From CAZIPE01 sp964541305 (GTDB lineage: Bacteria; Patescibacteriota; Saccharimonadia; Saccharimonadales; UBA7683), in NCBI GenBank assembly GCA_964541305.1, contig CAZIPE010000016.1, positions 1-10,542 on the forward strand: a stretch of DNA of 10,542 bases, in the 5' to 3' direction. Position numbers and translations under genes: made by a program. Below the pieces are notes generated by a model. The model was not told the origin of the DNA, did not search any database, and saw only the letters and a program-made list of their open reading frames with translations. Each line of letters starts with the position of its first letter. Within the stretch, counting starts at the first letter, position 1. This document shows, one piece after another, positions 10,491-10,542 of this stretch.

Positions 10491-10542
10491 TGGTGGGTGA
10501 TGAGGGACTCGAACCCCCGACCCTCTCGGTGTAAACGAGATG
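10491..10542 (-). tRNA. tRNA-Val(UAC), 3' part only, cut by the window edge
   Basis: The anticodon arm TCTCG-TTTACAC-CGAGA gives anticodon UAC. The T-arm GGGGG-TTCGAGT-CCCTC has a normal C56, followed by acceptor 3' strand ATCACCC, A73 and encoded CCA. The 5' half lies beyond position 10542. Confidence 0.92.

Noticed and set aside
8473..10542. CRISPR array or larger tRNA array
   Set aside because: The repeats are copies of individual tRNA parts, not regularly spaced identical repeats; only three separate tRNAs are present.

Overview
The window looks like part of the chromosome of a Saccharibacteria (TM7, Candidate Phyla Radiation/Patescibacteria) type organism. This rests on the N-terminal anchors of its envelope proteins (pilin-like G-F-x-x-V-E, and G-x-x-H followed by about 18 hydrophobic residues, with an SRAAT segment in the propeller encoded at 5162-6400), on many small cytosolic orphan genes, and on tight spacing. 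The assignment is an inference; no ribosomal marker is present. All protein genes but one (hsp20) and all three tRNAs lie on the minus strand.

Layout. 1-650: an unrecognised 180-aa protein with its own promoter and a perfect inverted repeat near the predicted transcription start. 684-3350: three envelope proteins (a membrane-anchored SGNH/GDSL hydrolase, a pilin-like protein carrying a degenerate M23/LytM domain, and an anchored beta-propeller). 3460-4040: hsp20 on the plus strand, with a CIRCE operator wrapped around its -35 box and a 5' leader that can fold to hide the ribosome binding site. 4123-5085: two small cytosolic proteins (DUF1801 and DUF1428), the second with a palindrome centred on its -10 box. 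5162-6460: an anchored TolB/WD40-like propeller. 6531-7750: an operon of a possible 18-aa peptide, an alpha/beta hydrolase and a truncated SGNH hydrolase, joined by ATGA overlaps and bracketed by two copies of a terminator-bearing repeat. 7856-8432: a P-loop nucleotide-kinase-like protein. 8433-9842: tRNA-Gly(GCC), a family 2 glycosyltransferase and tRNA-Phe(GAA). 9866-10542: a small coiled-coil protein, a MazG-like pyrophosphohydrolase of the YpjD type, and the 3' part of tRNA-Val(UAC).

The most unusual part is the pair of tRNA loci. Inside the transcription unit of each tRNA (between its promoter and its terminator) lies an extra 130-160 bp module made of a partial direct copy of that tRNA, an inverted copy of one of its arms, and several stem-loops. 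In tRNA-Gly the module is upstream and begins with the first 26 nt of the tRNA; in tRNA-Phe it is downstream and ends with the last 20 nt of the tRNA locus. The inverted arms could pair with the intact tRNA and compete with the cloverleaf. The tRNA-Gly also has a swapped elbow pair (U19-A56 in place of G19-C56) and an A73 discriminator.

A second theme is leaderless expression. Seven open reading frames have a TATAxT-like -10 box ending only 6 or 7 nt before the start codon, so their transcripts would begin at or next to the ATG. Genes with regulatory signatures (hsp20, the DUF1428 gene, the first gene) instead have real leaders with strong Shine-Dalgarno sequences.
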